Part shown: positions 5,562-5,821 of the stretch, piece after piece
Numbering within the stretch: the stretch's first letter is position 1
Layout: each line of letters opens with the position of its first letter
NCBI GenBank assembly: GCA_042091035.1
Contig: JBELIG010000209.1
Coordinates: 1 to 5,821 of the forward strand
DNA: 5,821 nucleotides
Direction: 5' to 3'
Source of the DNA: AM-2324 sp042091035
GTDB taxonomy: Bacteria > Bacteroidota > Bacteroidia > Chitinophagales > Saprospiraceae
Made by a program: the position numbers and the translations under genes
The notes under the pieces: generated by a model
The model's input: only the letters and a program-made list of their open reading frames with translations
Told to the model about the DNA's origin: nothing
Database searches by the model: none

Positions 5562-5821
5562 AATTGCAGCTGATGTGATGGTTTATTTCTCGGTAATAAA
5601 ACGAATAAAACCATGTAAAGATTATTAATTCGATGAACAGCTCCTTTTATATGATTAAAGAAAATACCAATCATCTCAGACTCTACCCTAAGGGGCTGAA
5701 CCAATGATAATAATAATCTGTTAGATGAATTAATACAACGACAATCCTGACACTGAGACATAAAGTATAGACTCTTTTTGGAAGATTTTCAAAACTCCAG
5801 ATTCAATTTTCAGGAGATTAA
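5562..5821. other. Right-end region with no convincing gene
   Basis: These 260 bases hold no reading frame that I believe. A 70-codon minus-strand frame (5549-5761) overlaps the permease start and encodes a Cys-rich, low-similarity-looking peptide without signal or domain. A minus-strand frame open from the right edge stops at 5730-5732 after about 29 codons and could be the end of a gene outside. On the plus strand the window ends in CAGGAGATTAA, where AGGAG could be a ribosome binding site for a gene starting just past the edge, which would make this a divergent promoter region. The repeat ATGATT/AATCAT near 5650-5675 is too short to call. Confidence 0.4.
5762..5794 (-). promoter_or_regulatory. 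Candidate promoter for the ABC permease
   Basis: On the minus strand TTTTG (5790-5794) is followed after 20 bases by TATACTTT (5762-5769). The -33 element and spacing fit the Bacteroidota promoter, but the -7 half matches TAnnTTTG only partly. If used, it would give a leader of nearly 200 bases before the permease ATG. The sequence could instead be the tail of a gene beyond the right edge. Confidence 0.3.

Noticed and set aside
5549..5761. Minus-strand 70-codon frame overlapping the permease start by 13 bases
   Set aside because: Cys- and Leu-rich peptide without recognisable domain, signal or ribosome site; it starts at the candidate promoter and overlaps the well-supported permease start, so more likely chance.

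Overview
The window looks like ordinary low-GC chromosomal DNA from a Bacteroidota bacterium, most likely a Sphingobacteriaceae-like genus such as Sphingobacterium or Pedobacter. This placement is inferred, not computed. It rests on low GC, starts that mostly lack Shine-Dalgarno sequences, two good matches to the Bacteroidota -7 promoter element TAnnTTTG (TATATTTG and TATCTTTG), a Kdo-8-phosphate synthase of the Cys-containing metal-dependent class, a MacB/FtsX-type permease without its own ATPase domain, and two small secreted proteins of a type I associate with this group.

Layout from left to right. A plus-strand gene enters from the left edge: the pore and C-terminal tail of a voltage-gated-type potassium channel ending in a four-cysteine zinc ribbon (3-275). 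It converges on a minus-strand gene set, and the two facing genes share the bases CTAG, which hold both stop codons. Everything else confidently called is on the minus strand. Read in the direction of transcription (right to left) it comprises: a MacB-like ABC permease (5561-4311) ending at a hairpin; kdsA (4145-3324) with its own -7 element; a small secreted protein (3266-2844) ending at a strong hairpin; then a second promoter driving a probable three-gene operon. That operon encodes another small secreted protein (2715-2278), a COG2509-type FAD-dependent oxidoreductase with a GTG start (2275-713), and a DoxX-family four-helix membrane protein (685-272). The right-hand 260 bases (5562-5821) hold no convincing gene and probably contain the permease promoter.

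How the genes work together: only kdsA has a firm pathway role (Kdo for lipopolysaccharide). The permease may export or extract a substrate at the inner membrane with an ATPase encoded elsewhere. The two secreted proteins look like diverged copies of each other; one is tightly coupled by a 2-base gap to the flavoprotein gene. The flavoprotein/DoxX pair suggests a redox or membrane-stress role, but this is speculative. I see no mobile element, CRISPR array, RNA gene, phage or defence system. The most interesting leads are modest: the diverged secreted pair and its coupling to an uncharacterised flavoprotein, and the zinc-ribbon tail on the channel.
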